From: Phycomyces blakesleeanus NRRL 1555(-)
Taxonomy: Eukaryota; Mucoromycota; Mucoromycetes; Mucorales; Phycomycetaceae
Length of the DNA: 64,000 nt
NCBI RefSeq assembly: GCF_001638985.1
Contig: NW_017265172.1
Span: 46,757-110,756 of the forward strand
Direction: 5' to 3'
Below are positions 1 through 13,321 of the stretch, one piece after another. The notes beneath the pieces were generated by a model that was given only the letters and a program-made list of their open reading frames with translations, was not told the DNA's origin and did no database searches. The first letter of the stretch is position 1. Every line of letters starts with the position of its first letter. The translations under genes and the position numbers were made by a program.

Positions 1-1353
1 ATAAGTGGATGACAGCTGGTCTAATATATATATAAGTGGATGACAGCTGATCTGATATATATATAACTGGAAGATAGCTGATCTGCTATATATATAAGTA
101 GATGACAGTCAATCTGATATATATATATAAGTGGATAACAGTCGGTTTGATATATATATAAGTGGATAACAGTCGGTTTGATATATATATAAGTGGATGA
201 CAGCCAGTTTGATATATATATAAGTGGATAACAGTCGGTTTGATATATATATAAGTGGATGACAGCCGGTTTGATATATATATAAGTGGATGACAGCTGA
301 TCTGCTATATATATAAGTAGATGACAGCCAATTTGATATATATATAAGCTGATTATAGCTGATCTGCTATATATATAAGTAGATGACAGCCAATTTGCTA
401 TATATATAAGTGGATGATAGCTGATCTGCTATATATATAAGTGGATGACAGCCAATCTAATATATATATATAAGCTAATTATAGCTGATCTAATATATAT
501 ATAAACTGATTATAGTCAATTTGATATATATACAAGCCGATATTAGATAATTTAATATATATATAAGCTGATTGTAACTGATCCAATATATATACATACT
601 GATTATAATCAATTTAATATATATATAAGCTGATAGCACCTGATCTGATATATATATAAACTAGTGATAATCAATTTAATATATCTATATATTGATAATG
701 GCTAATTACATACTTATATAAGCTGACAAAACTAATATACTATATATATATAAACTATTGATAGTCATTTTAATATATCTATAAGTTGATCATAGCTAAC
801 ATAGTATATATATAAGCAGATAATAACTAATCTAATATATATGTAAGCTGATTATAACTCATATGCTATATATATAAGTTGATGATAGCTGATCTGATAT
901 ATATATATATACTTATAACAGCTGATTCAATATATATATAGACTGATAATAGCCAATTTGCAATATATATAAATTAATAACAGTCAATTTAATATATATA
1001 TAAATCAATGATTACTAATTTGCTATATATATAAACTAATAATAAATAATCTAATATATATATATAGACTGATCATAATCAAGCTGCTATATATAAAAAT
1101 GAATAATAACCAATATAACTTATATATAAACTTATAACATCAGATTTACTACTTATATATATTAATAACATTTTATCTATCTCTGATATTAGTCAATAGC
1201 ATTAGATCTATCACATTATATATATTCACACTTGTCAATATCCAAGTCATATCTGATCATCTCGTTAAATACAAGTTACATACTCTAATCATATTTAATC
1301 TTTCATTTTTTATATATTCACAACTCTTTTATAATCTTTCTATATATATATAT
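1..1353. repeat. AT-rich minisatellite block, copy A
   Basis: Irregular tandem units of about 29-31 bp, each with a TATATATATAAG core followed by a variable GTGGATGACAGCTGATCTG-like part, decaying into looser AT-rich sequence after about 1130. The block is cut by the left window edge. The same sequence recurs at 3384-4736 with a constant offset of 3383 and no difference seen in the lines compared. The match ends inside a TA run (base 1354 a versus 4737 g). No coding function is supported. Confidence 0.9.
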
Positions 1354-2090
1354 AATATGAATATATCATAAATATAATACATATTAATAAATTGACTTGT
1401 TCATATATGTTTTTATAGATCTATATAATAAGATTTTGATTTTTATAAGAAAATTAGTAAAAAAAATGAAAATTAATTTTTATTAATTTTGTACTTGTTC
1501 TTTACATGTTTTGATACTTCTATATGATATGACTAAATTGTTTTTATATGGCAAAATTTTTTAAAAAATTATTACTTAGTAAGAATTTGAACTTTCATTA
1601 GAAGAGATATATTTAATTATTGTCGGAACGGCTTTTTGATAGTTTAAGATTAAATGTTTTTCTATGCCAAGCTTTTACATAGTTGCTATTTATATAACCT
1701 ATCTTCTCACACTAAAAATGCCAAGACTTCTCACGCTAGGTACATTCAGACTAACCAAAAAAGGAAATTTTTTGCGAAAAAAGCTATTCTTTGTCATTTT
1801 TTCCCACGAATTCAATTGTATTGTTTATGTAGATCATTTATGCAAGATTATGCATGATTATGCACGTTATATAACAAGTATAGCCAAAAGTTACCAATTT
1901 TTTTCAGCAATGCAATTGTATTGTTTACATTATGCGAATATGCATAATGACGTATGTTACACAAACTTTATTTTGTATATTTTTATATATGTTTAAATTC
2001 TTTTATATGTGCCTATATATAATTATGCAAGATTATGCAAGATTATGTAAGCTGAGAACAACTAATTGACACTATATATAAACGAATTAT
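1354..2090. other. AT-rich spacer between minisatellite blocks
   Basis: Low-complexity AT-rich DNA with no supported gene. Around 1840-2050 it carries scattered copies of a short motif (GCAAGATTATGCA and close variants). Two overlapping short plus-strand reading frames (1654-1857 and 1664-1996) have composition like their surroundings and no recognisable domain, so they are not called. Confidence 0.6.
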
Positions 2091-2815
2091 AGCTGATCTC
2101 ATATATATATAAGCTGTTGATCACCGATCTGGCATATATATAAGCTGTTGTTTGCTAATCTGGCATATATATAAGCTGTTGATCACCGACCTGGCATATA
2201 TATAAGCTGTTAATTGCCAATCTGGTATATATATAAGCTGTTGATCACCGATCTGGCATATATATAAGCTGTTGATTGCCAATCTGGCATATATATAAGC
2301 TGTTGAACGCCGATCTAGCATATATATAAGCTGTTGATTGCCAATCTGGCATATATATAAGCTGTTGACCGCCAATCTGGCATATATATAAGCTGTTGAC
2401 CACCAATCTGGCATATATATAAGCTGTTGACTGCCAATCTAGCATATATATAAGCTGTTAACCACCAATCTAGCATATATATAAGCTGTTGATCACTAAT
2501 CTGACATATATATAAGCTGTTGATCGCCAATCTGACATATATATAAGCTGTTGATCACTAATCTGGCATATATATAAGCTGTTGATTGCCGATCTGACAT
2601 ATATATAAGCTGTTGATTGCCAATCTGACATATATATAAGCTGTTGATCACTAATCTGGCATATATATAAGCTGTTGATTGCCGATCTGACATATATATA
2701 AGCTGTTGACTGCCAATCTGGCATATATATAAGCTGTTGACTGCCAATCTAGCATATATATAAGCTGTTAACCACCAATCTAGCATATATATAAGCTGTT
2801 GACAGCTGATCTAGT
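2091..2815. repeat. Regular 31-bp tandem array
   Basis: About 23 head-to-tail units of 31 bp, far more regular than the flanking blocks. The core is CATATATATAAGCTGTTG, followed by a variable ATCACCAATCTGG-like part. On the minus strand the unit has no stop codon in any frame. Because 31 is not a multiple of three, reading through it gives a 31-residue peptide period containing LIYM, AYIYAR and SLYICQI motifs in turn. This is probably a by-product of the unit sequence and not a gene. Confidence 0.9.
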
Positions 2816-3383
2816 ATATATATAAGCTGATAACCACTAATTTAATATATATATAAGCTATTGACCACCAATCTGATATATATATATAAGCTGATTATAG
2901 CTGATCTGCTATATATAAGTGAATGACAGCCGGTCTGATATATAGATAAGTAAATGACAGCTGATCTGGTATATATATAAATAGATGACAGCCAGTCTGC
3001 TATATATATATATGTGGATAACAGCTGATCTGCTATATATATAAGTAGATGATAACTGGTCTGCTATATATATAAGTGGATGACAGCCGGTCTGATATAT
3101 ATATAAGTAAATGACAGCTGATCTGGTATATATATAAATAGATGACAGCCAGTCTGCTATATATATATATGTGGATAACAGCTGATCTGCTATATATATA
3201 AGTAGATGATAACTGGTCTGCTATATATATAAGAGGATTACAGCCGGTCTAATATATATATAAGTGGATAACAGCTGATCTGGTATATATATAAATGGAT
3301 GACAGTCAGTCTGCTATATATATATGTAGATAACAGCTGATCTGCTATATATATAAGTGAATGATAGCTGGTCTGCTATATAT
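2816..3383. repeat. Minisatellite with 157-bp higher-order repeat
   Basis: Units of about 29-31 bp (TATATATATAAGTGGATGAC type) arranged in a higher-order repeat. The stretch beginning near 2951 (TAAATGACAGCTGATCTGG) recurs near 3108 with the same order of unit variants, giving a 157-bp period of about five units. It links the regular 31-bp array to duplicated block B. Confidence 0.75.
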
Positions 3384-4736
3384 ATAAGTGGATGACAGCT
3401 GGTCTAATATATATATAAGTGGATGACAGCTGATCTGATATATATATAACTGGAAGATAGCTGATCTGCTATATATATAAGTAGATGACAGTCAATCTGA
3501 TATATATATATAAGTGGATAACAGTCGGTTTGATATATATATAAGTGGATAACAGTCGGTTTGATATATATATAAGTGGATGACAGCCAGTTTGATATAT
3601 ATATAAGTGGATAACAGTCGGTTTGATATATATATAAGTGGATGACAGCCGGTTTGATATATATATAAGTGGATGACAGCTGATCTGCTATATATATAAG
3701 TAGATGACAGCCAATTTGATATATATATAAGCTGATTATAGCTGATCTGCTATATATATAAGTAGATGACAGCCAATTTGCTATATATATAAGTGGATGA
3801 TAGCTGATCTGCTATATATATAAGTGGATGACAGCCAATCTAATATATATATATAAGCTAATTATAGCTGATCTAATATATATATAAACTGATTATAGTC
3901 AATTTGATATATATACAAGCCGATATTAGATAATTTAATATATATATAAGCTGATTGTAACTGATCCAATATATATACATACTGATTATAATCAATTTAA
4001 TATATATATAAGCTGATAGCACCTGATCTGATATATATATAAACTAGTGATAATCAATTTAATATATCTATATATTGATAATGGCTAATTACATACTTAT
4101 ATAAGCTGACAAAACTAATATACTATATATATATAAACTATTGATAGTCATTTTAATATATCTATAAGTTGATCATAGCTAACATAGTATATATATAAGC
4201 AGATAATAACTAATCTAATATATATGTAAGCTGATTATAACTCATATGCTATATATATAAGTTGATGATAGCTGATCTGATATATATATATATACTTATA
4301 ACAGCTGATTCAATATATATATAGACTGATAATAGCCAATTTGCAATATATATAAATTAATAACAGTCAATTTAATATATATATAAATCAATGATTACTA
4401 ATTTGCTATATATATAAACTAATAATAAATAATCTAATATATATATATAGACTGATCATAATCAAGCTGCTATATATAAAAATGAATAATAACCAATATA
4501 ACTTATATATAAACTTATAACATCAGATTTACTACTTATATATATTAATAACATTTTATCTATCTCTGATATTAGTCAATAGCATTAGATCTATCACATT
4601 ATATATATTCACACTTGTCAATATCCAAGTCATATCTGATCATCTCGTTAAATACAAGTTACATACTCTAATCATATTTAATCTTTCATTTTTTATATAT
4701 TCACAACTCTTTTATAATCTTTCTATATATATATAT
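3384..4736. repeat. AT-rich minisatellite block, copy B
   Basis: Second copy of 1-1353 at a constant 3383-bp offset with no indel. The sequence after 4736 is unrelated to that after 1353. Such exact conservation in DNA that decays quickly implies a very recent duplication, gene conversion or an assembly error. Confidence 0.9.
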
Positions 4737-4785
4737 GTTTAATGGCAACGGATATATGTTTGTTTAAATGAAATATTTTTAAATG

Positions 4786-4858
4786 TTGCTGCGTAGCTTA
4801 AGTGTTATCGCGTTGTGTTTTGGTTCTGAGCACCCCTGTTCGACCCTACATGGTAGCA
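4786..4858 (+). other. tRNA-like / SINE-head-like sequence
   Basis: A short GC-richer patch next to the minisatellite contains an A-box-like stretch (TAGCTTAAGTG, 4794-4804) and a B-box-like stretch (TGTTCGACCC, 4837-4846) at tRNA-like spacing. An anticodon-arm-like hairpin can be drawn (GTGTTT with GAGCAC), but the acceptor and T stems do not pair properly. A functional tRNA is therefore unlikely, and a tRNA-derived SINE head or a decayed tRNA is the better reading. No element boundaries or target duplications were found. Confidence 0.35.
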
Positions 4859-7800
4859 TTCTTTTATTTCGATTTTTTTGCGTCGTTTTGTTGTTCCCAA
4901 TCTGGGTTGGTCGTCCTTTTACTATAGTAAAGTCAAAAGGTCAAACCAATTGGGGATGAAGGAGTAGATGTAAAATCAAAGATAGGATAAAAGATACTTT
5001 TTATAGATATGAATTGAATTGTCATATATAGTTTTCTAAACTAATACTGCGCATTATCTGCATTAGCTACTATATTATATTTAAATAAAAGAAAAGTCAT
5101 TATACTTTGGTTAATGCTCAGGAAGATATTACTGCGCATAAAGAGGTATTGTGATTAATTATTTTCAGATTGTATGAATTTATCAAAATAATGTCTGACA
5201 GTTTTTTTTTATATTAAAACAACTGTATAATACTACTGTTATGAGTTTTCTTCTTTTAATAATTTGTTTATTAAATTAAAGAGGTGTAAAGGAAAAGTCT
5301 GTTTACATATTAAGGGAAGGTTTGTGATTGCTTGTTATAATAAGACTATTATAAAAGTTAAAATCTCAACAAATGAAATATAAATAGAGATATTATAGTT
5401 CTAGAGTATATTTTTTATTATATTATAGCAAACAAAAAAATTAATATAAAATAAACTATTTAGCTGAAGTATAAAATCAACATTTAGTTTTTTTTTTAAT
5501 TTTTTTTTTATATTATTATTATTTTTTTTTTTTATATATTTTTTGTTTTTATATTTTTTTCTTATTTTTTATTATTATTTTTTTATTATTTTATTTTTTA
5601 TTTATTTATATTTTATTTTAATGCTTTTATTATATTTATAATAAATTAGTATTTCAAAAAAATTGTGAATAAACATATTAATTTTTTTTAGATAAATTCT
5701 ATTTTTTTTTAATATATATATATATATATATATATGATATTCGGCTAGGACGGAAATATTTGATTTATTTTAATTTTTACCCACCTTCGCACTATACCAA
5801 ATCCCTGCGGCCATCTAATCGTAGCATGATTCAATCTCCGAAAAAATTCTAAAGACCGACAATGCGCCTCTAATGCCACTTTTCAGTTACTCTTCGTCAT
5901 TAGCTATCGATAGAGCCAAGAAGCATACAAATACAATCAGTAGAAGTCGAGAAAAGTAGAATTATATGAATTTTATTTTTTGAATAAATATTGATTTCTC
6001 AAAAAAAAATAAGAAAAATAATAATATTATAAATGCCGACTGAAACCGATATTTTTTATTTATTTATTTATTTTTTGGTATCTTGCGTGCCCTTTAACCG
6101 AGGTGACAGATTGTTCAAATAATCTCAATTACAAGAGGTATATATATATTTGATATTCTTTATATTTTTTGTGGAGAGGTTGAAAAGTTGTAAAAAAATA
6201 TTTTCAATGCAGTCATTGGTGCAATGATTCCAGTTGAGGAATGAGGACGGGGGGTTGTTTTTTCAAGCAGAATAAACAAAAATAATACTCTTATTTATTT
6301 ATTTATTTATTTATTTATTTTATTTTTCTTCTGTGTGCATCTCTTTCAATAACCATACATATTCACATTAACTTGCCATGAAAGTTACAATTGAAATTAC
6401 TACAATCATACACATGCGCACATGTACGCACACACGTATTTTACTAAGAACATCTCTAAAAATATATTATATTTGTTAAAAGCGCAAGCTTTCACCAAGA
6501 CCACGAGCAAGTTTTGATATGTATCAACTAGAAAACAATTACTCGCATTCTCTTTGTATGATAAAGCCACATTATTATGATTTTTTATTTTATATATTTT
6601 TTAGGCTCCCTGTAGTATATATCGGCAAAAATAGGGATAATCGATATATATATATATGAAACGGTAAATAATAAGAAGAGTAGGCGTGTGCAGTGATGGT
6701 AACTAATTTTCGTTTGTCGGTATATACCTTGATCGAAAAATATACTTTTACTGTAAAGGTTTAATACTCATGAGAAAAAGGTGGTAATAATAGCGTCTGT
6801 ACTTATGGCTATTGTAGAAAGCATATGTACAAAAGAAAAGCTTCCATTTCATGTTAAATCGAGTAATGATAAAGGTGCGTTACATATCAGAAACGAAAGC
6901 CAATTTATTGGTGGGGCAAGTTTTTGTTTACAAATAAAGGGCTTTTATACATTATATACGCTTGGGATAATTCACGGTGATTACAATGGTTCAAAAAATA
7001 AGACACAATATTCTTAACTAATATGAATTTTTATTGTGAAAAGAGTTTATTTTGAGTGATAATAGTATCCGTGATGGCACAATAAGTTAAATCTGTTTTG
7101 TAAAGAACTTAAGAATAAGTAGTTTCACCACAGAAAGTCAATCGGTTTTTTTTAAAAAGGAAGAGAACCAGAAAATCATAAAATTACAAGGAAGTAAAGT
7201 ATAAGATTTTTCCACCCCTGGGAAAATATGTATGAACAGGCAGTACGCATCGCAAGAGAGGTAGACGATTGGCTTATCCCCCGTATGACATAGCTCAATA
7301 AATAAATAAATAATATTTAAATTTTGAGCCACAACAATTAAACGATGTTTTTCCCCATTTTGATTCTTTGTGTAGATAGAATTTGGAACGATTACAAAAC
7401 AGTAATAAAAATAAATAAGTTATACAACAATGGTAATGTATTTTAAGAGGTTAAAACCATCGACCACATGGAGGTCAAAGTGAGACTCCAATAACTCCCA
7501 AATATTTTCTCATTCACGTTCATTGTCAACTAAAATACCTTGGCCTCATCCCGCACATCAAAGGTATCAACCATTTTCTATTCTCATTATTGTTATTCTA
7601 TACTGCAGCTGTACCCTTCATCACGCGTTTCTTCACTCTGCACAAGAGTCTATGTATTTTGTTTGATGTTAAAAAATTATCTGTTTCTACAGGCGCTTCT
7701 ATGTATTCTCTAATCCTTTTTTAGGAAACAGAGATCTATTGCACTGAATTTAGAAAGAAAGAAAGAAAGAATGACAAAAAAATTGGGTTGTCTAAAATTG

Positions 7801-9554
7801 TACTCAACTCAAATTAAATCTTGGTACAGCTGGCGTTTGTGTGTGTGAATGAGCAATATAAAAGAAAGGAATAACTACTTGCCTTTCAATATTAGCGGAA
7901 TTGTTGTCATAAAGGTGGGCGATGAGGATTGTGATGGTATATAAGTCTTGGTTAGATGCAACTATACTAACATTATTTTGTTTTTTCGACAGTTGCTTTG
8001 TGTTGGCAGTTTAATTATTTTCATGAAAAATGATAAAATGGTAAGAAATATAAAAACGTATAAATCCAGTGTTATTTGATTATGCTCTGGATCCGATTGT
8101 TTTGCGTAGGTGCGGGTGTGTGCGCAGAATGGTTTCCTTTGATGTACCATATTCATTTATTTACGACCAAAACCAATAATTGCTCATCTATGCCCATCCG
8201 CCAACTAGTCGAAAAGTTTAGTAGCGTCATTCCTAATGATTTGCACAACTGATTATTTTCATGACAAGTAAGATATATTAGTATGGAAGCATGTCTTTAT
8301 TTCTCTTTTTCTTTTTATTCGGCAGCCACTTAAGTGTAAAGTATATTGACCACCTCGGGTGCATTAAAAACTGTACAATAAATGCAAAACTTTTGTTGCT
8401 AATTGCTTTATAAATATTTTTGCAATTACATTTAATGCTCTCTACAAGAACCTCTCTGAAAACAAAGATACTATATCTTGCTTTAATTAGAACTATGGAT
8501 GGTTAATTAGCATGAAAAACAATATTCTACTGTATAAATATAATTTCTTAAAGACTTCGAGGATATCTGACTCTGAGTATCACATATACAAGTACTCTTT
8601 TTTTGGTTTTTGGCTTAAATTAAATACAGTAGAAGCTGTTAATAAAAGAAGTTAATAGAAAAAATAAAGATAAGTATTTCTATACTGTCAAATATATACA
8701 CGGTTCTGTCGAGTACTATCGTAGTTACTATTTTATTTTTTATTTTATTTTTTGAATTCAAGACATTAGAGTTACAAAGTACTTGTGACGTTCATTATAA
8801 TATCTTGGGTTGGTAATATAAAATGAAACTCACTGGTATCGAGAGCTATATCATTACGAGAGAGTAAAATGCGTACTCAGGGATGTACTTTGGCGTACTT
8901 TCCCTGCCTACTTTAAACTCGTGTTTTAATAATGATTATCGTGTATTTCCGTACTTTGGTAATTAATATTATATATATATATATATACTAACGCCTTTTT
9001 TGTTAAATATCGAATTTGAAAGGGTTGCTCTAACAAAAAGATCAAATGATTGACTGTCGAGACTTGACCGAAACTTACAAACAATTAGTGTGCTAGATGT
9101 ACAATTAATAATGATATTTATAATATTTATAATATTTATAATCAATCTTACTCACGGATATTTTAATCAAGATTATTACACCCAAAAGTATTTTACTCAA
9201 AAATATTAAAGGCACCCAACAAGTGTTGTACTTTTATATTGAACATTATTTGAATAGTAGTTAAAGCATTGCTGCCACGAATTGTCAAGCATCGATAGCT
9301 AGTAAAACCCTTATTGTCATTATGTTAAAAGATATATATAGAATTCAATTTGTAATTCTTACTAATAGAGACCGTAAGCTTAGTAGAGTTAATTACATTG
9401 ATAATAGACTGATATATCTCAATAAGCAAGACCAAAAAAAATCGTATAAAACATATTTTTATTTTATTTTTATTATTGTAGATAAAGGTACTTCTTCTAT
9501 TAGATTTCCTGAAACCGCCACACATAGTATACTTTTTTTTTGAGAGAAGACAAA
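4859..9554. other. AT-rich intergenic region
   Basis: No supported gene in 4.7 kb. It contains poly-T/AT tracts (5480-5640), TA dinucleotide runs (5708-5736, 6640-6655, 8970-8987) and an ATTT/TTTA microsatellite (6290-6325). A few GC-richer islands (5740-5950, 7440-7700) may be old transposon pieces but show no recognisable motif. Short frames such as 6781-7017 (+) lack any domain or convincing context. Confidence 0.5.
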
Positions 9555-12255
9555 CCTTTTCAATTCGAAGAAGAGTATGATACTGAGACACTACTATCGC
9601 CATTTGACAATAACTATCCGGATTAAAGTGAGGAGTCCAACGATGAGAATGAAGCTGACATTGTCGGTGTCATAGTATTTAGATACGATGGATTCAGGTA
9701 TGCACCTATTGAACAAAGAAATATACATAAATCATATTACAGATAATAATGATACTTATCATAACACTTGCCTTTCTGTAGGCCTATATTTGAAAATGCA
9801 TGGCATGTCTCAAGCAATTCAACTTATGGTTCTATTCGGTGTTGTCGTTTAAGTGTTTTATTTGGTTCAAGCAGGGAGGATCTATAATATTGAAATTATT
9901 CCAATACTTTCTTGTTACCTATGAGAAGGATACTGATCCACATGTCACCGTTGATGTATCGAAAATCATGTCTGGATTCGATCTTATGACAAAAACCGTT
10001 TTCAAGTACACCATCTGTATCAAACGTGTTGTCATATACTTACCAGAGTATCATCAATCCAACTGTTCCTCCGAGAAGCACATTCCACCCCATCTATCTA
10101 TGACAGTAATTCTCTGTATGCCGGTCCAACAATTGAGAATCCAGTCCCTCTCATGGTATTTCCTTACAGCTTACTGAGAAAATATCTTGTCACAACATTT
10201 CCACAAAGTCAGGTCCGATTAGTAAATCGTGCACTAGGGATCAAGCAAAATAATAGAAAGTACGGTGACGGACGTATACGATGATGCAATTTAGACTGAT
10301 ATTCTTGGTGAAGCCGACGAGACCTTTGTAAATCATGCCCATTCTCTCATGTTGACATTGAATGTGTATTGGTTTAAGCTGTTTGAAGGCTGGGCATATA
10401 CATGTGGTACTTTGTATTTACTTATCAGCAATTTCCCCAAGGAAGACCACATGAGACCAGAAAATATTATCCTCGTTGATGTCATGCCTGGTCCAAAGGA
10501 AGTAGAGGACGACTAGACGGACAGCTCTCTGGAAACATTTGTTGATGGGATGGTAGACTGTTATGGTGGTATAGTTGTGAAGACTACCAAGTTCCCTAAT
10601 GGTACTACTGTCTATACTGCTATCATGTATGTCGCTTCCGAGATATCTGCTGCTAGAGATACTGCCAGATTCCCAGAACATGGCATGTAAACACATATGG
10701 CTGCCATAAATTCAAACGATATTTCTCCGTGATTACTGCATCAAGTAAGATTAATTACTTTGGGTGTGACAATGAAAACTGGGAATCACGGACGGAAGAG
10801 ATGATTTCCATATATGACAATATGTGGTTTTGCACAGAATCAGATGTAGAAAGAGAAAATTTGGAGAAGCAGAACGGCATGCAGTTTTCAGAGTTGCATC
10901 GCTTACATGATTGTTGATCCCACGCACAATATATTTCTTGTGATAGCGAACCGTATGGCCAGTGTTTGAAATGTCTTTGTATTTTTCCGCTGCTGTTATT
11001 GCTCGTATACAACGCTTTGCTGATGATATTCCTCTTCCTCCTGAATATACCGTCTTATTCGAAAAAGTCACGCCTTAGTTCCTATATATGAAGGCAAGTG
11101 AGTGGCGATCGTTGTGTCTGGTGCATTTTCTGGTGGTGTTGAAGGAGTTTTTGCCCAAAAGTGATTACAATAACTAGACCAATCTTGCCAAGACATGCCG
11201 AAAATTGAAAGGTCCATTGAACAAGTACTTACATATAGACTACGCAGGCCAGCCCCTTGGTAAATTTGGGAAATAATGTCAGAGTATTTACGAAAAAAAG
11301 GAGTAGCACACCAAATATGCATTTGTGTGAGTTGATGCTTGACTTTGGTCTGGTCTTTACATTTTGGATGTATAACCTTAAGATACACAAGTATAAGTTA
11401 AAAAAAACATTAAGACAAACTACCGTAATGGTCTAGAGGTGACAGTAATGAGCGTTTTTCCGGAGAATGCGTTCACTGACACTTTTCTTCCTGTGTATTC
11501 CATTAATCTTCTGCTGCGTATAATAATATTTTCCTAAGGCGTCGCGCAAGTGCTATCTGAATCTCATCTACCGTGTCTTCAGTGTATTGTTAATGATTAT
11601 CCTCCTGCATTGCCATTCGACCTCCCGATGTTCCAGCAAGTCGTCAACAGCCTATGGTACAATGTAATCGGAACTAAGACGTCGCTACCAACTACCATGC
11701 CATTGAAGTTACAAAATTTGAATACGATGAAGTATGATTACTCTTAATGGCTATTCAAATTCTATGTCAAGGCTTACCAGAATACTTTTCTTTCTGCGGC
11801 GTGGGGAGTATTTCACTTGGTGAGAATGTGCTGGTAAACATTTGCATTCAGAAGATGAAGAATATTTCGTTGCTTGGCCAGGAGTTTTTTAGTGAACAGA
11901 AGAAATATCGCAGCTCAATTGTGCGGGTTACGTTTTTTTTTGGTAGGATAGTTGACGACATCTCTAAATTCCCTGGTCAGATTGAGTACATATTTACTTG
12001 TCATCAAGATTGGTAGAATCAAAAGTGTCAACGTTTGGTTTTTTAAAAAGATTTGCGACATGCCATTCTGTCAGAATTAAGCCGTTAGTTGAGTAAGGTC
12101 TGAATTTGTGGGTGAGTGGGTTTATTAAGAAGAGTATTGCGTGCATCATCCCGGTGCATCGTCTGCATTCGTATTTCGCGTTGACTACGCACAACATCCA
12201 GGGTGGGATCCAAAAGCGCCTAGTCATCCCACTGCCTAGAAAAGTAGTCACGAAA
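9555..12255 (+). pseudogene. CACTA-type (EnSpm/Plavaka-like) transposase, degenerate copy 1
   Basis: A plus-strand coding fossil that changes frame and contains stops. In order it shows an acidic N-terminal stretch (9560-9640), a segment with GGSIILKLFQYF and a Cys-containing tail YLPEYHQSNC (9870-10080), and the segment GTLYLLISNFPKEDHMRPEN followed by MPGPKE (10410-10500). Next come a cysteine-poor equivalent of the zinc-ribbon region ending in NWESRTEEM (10690-10800), LEKQNGMQFSELHRL then a DPTHNIFL-like motif (10860-10935), FTFWMYNLKIHKY (11350-11395) with YRNGLEVTVM after it, and a C-terminal IPVHRLHSYFA...VIPLPRK (12150-12245). This order matches the large transposases of CACTA elements found in many fungi (family knowledge). 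Terminal repeats were not located. Confidence 0.75.
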
Positions 12256-12890
12256 AAAAATAGAATGATTTATATTACTAATATAAATAATTATAGTAAG
12301 AGTTTTTTTGACTGCGAAAGGGTTTGCCTTTATTTATCTCTCTATTTTTCTTTTGTTTTAGCATTACTTCTTTATCAAATATTTAAAATTATATTGAATT
12401 CTATTATCAACGAATAGTAAAAACCGTTATTTTATTTTTATTATTTTTATCAAAAGTTTGAAAGACAAAATACCTGTATATTTAATACCCAATGCCCACC
12501 ATTTTCTTAGCTTTTATCAAAATAAACTTACAGAGAGCGATATTACAATTTCCAACGAAAAAAAACCGTGGATAAAACAATCAAGGTTATATAATTAAAT
12601 AATTGTTTTGTATATATATATATATTTCATTAATCGGCTGTAAAATAAAGTAAAATAAAATAAAATAACTATTTATTTATTACTTCCCATCTCGACATTA
12701 CTACCGCATCATCTTTTATCGATTCAACCCACATCTTTCAAAACAATGAATAAAAATCAATAAAATACTATATACTCTGTACTTTTTTTATTATGCGGTG
12801 TGCTATTCCATGCAACAACACGCACCTTTCTCTTCTTCAAAAGTTCGACGTTTCTTGGAATAGCTGGACACTTGGAAAAGCTAATGACCT
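12256..12890. other. AT-rich spacer
   Basis: No gene is visible. It contains a TA run (12611-12626) and an AAAAT microsatellite (12642-12668). It separates the first transposase fossil from the 3' end of the small minus-strand gene fragment. Confidence 0.5.
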
Positions 12891-13321
12891 TTATTCTTTT
12901 TGATCATTTCTCCGTCCTTTTAACTTGCTAAAGTATTCTTTGATCTGTGTTATAATATCAACAATTAGGAATTCTAAATAAAAAAAATGACACTCCTTTG
13001 TAAAAAGAAAAAAAAATGTTAAAATTATTTAAACAAAAACCGTGGATTATACTTACTCTTATCTTTCTTGTTCGACAACGAGAAAACCGATTACGCCCAG
13101 CTAACTTTTCCGACATAGATTTTGCGCTGTGAATTTTATACGAAAGGTGTCTACGAGCTTTCTCTTCCACGACTGAAGACAAAACATAGTCTACTTCAGG
13201 CTGCATATGGATGTAGCTCTGCACCATGCTAGCAATTGGACGGTTAGATATCGAGAAGGTACCCTCATCAATATTCAATGGCGTAGCTGTCATAACTGCT
13301 TGTGTTTGAGAACGGATCACA
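12891..13321 (-). CDS. Small spliced gene fragment, unknown function (3' part)
   Basis: Two minus-strand exons join in frame: 13321-13057 and 12944-12891. The first follows a TTTTTTTCAG acceptor and ends at a strong GTAAGTAT donor. The second follows ATAACACAG and gives 17 codons plus TAA. The encoded part (about 105 residues) includes PLNIDEGTFSISNRPI, YIHMQPEVDYVL and a strongly basic C-terminus (RCRTRKIR, KLKGRRNDQKE). No family is recognised. The 5' exon is unresolved: an open stretch with a Met codon near 13455 lies upstream, but no donor in the right phase is clear. It points away from the CACTA N-terminal fragment starting at 13547, so it could be an accessory gene of that element or a host gene. 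Confidence 0.5.

Noticed and set aside
1654..1996. Two overlapping plus-strand ORFs in the spacer
   Set aside because: AT-driven composition, no domain, and overlap in different frames.
2121..2786. Overlapping minus-strand frames with repeated LIYM/AYIYAR peptides
   Set aside because: They are generated by a 31-bp minisatellite that lacks stops in any minus frame; there is no start context, splice signal or domain, so no gene is called.
2091..2815. Regularly spaced repeats that could suggest a CRISPR array
   Set aside because: The variable parts are diverged copies of each other and not unrelated spacers, and the DNA is clearly eukaryotic.
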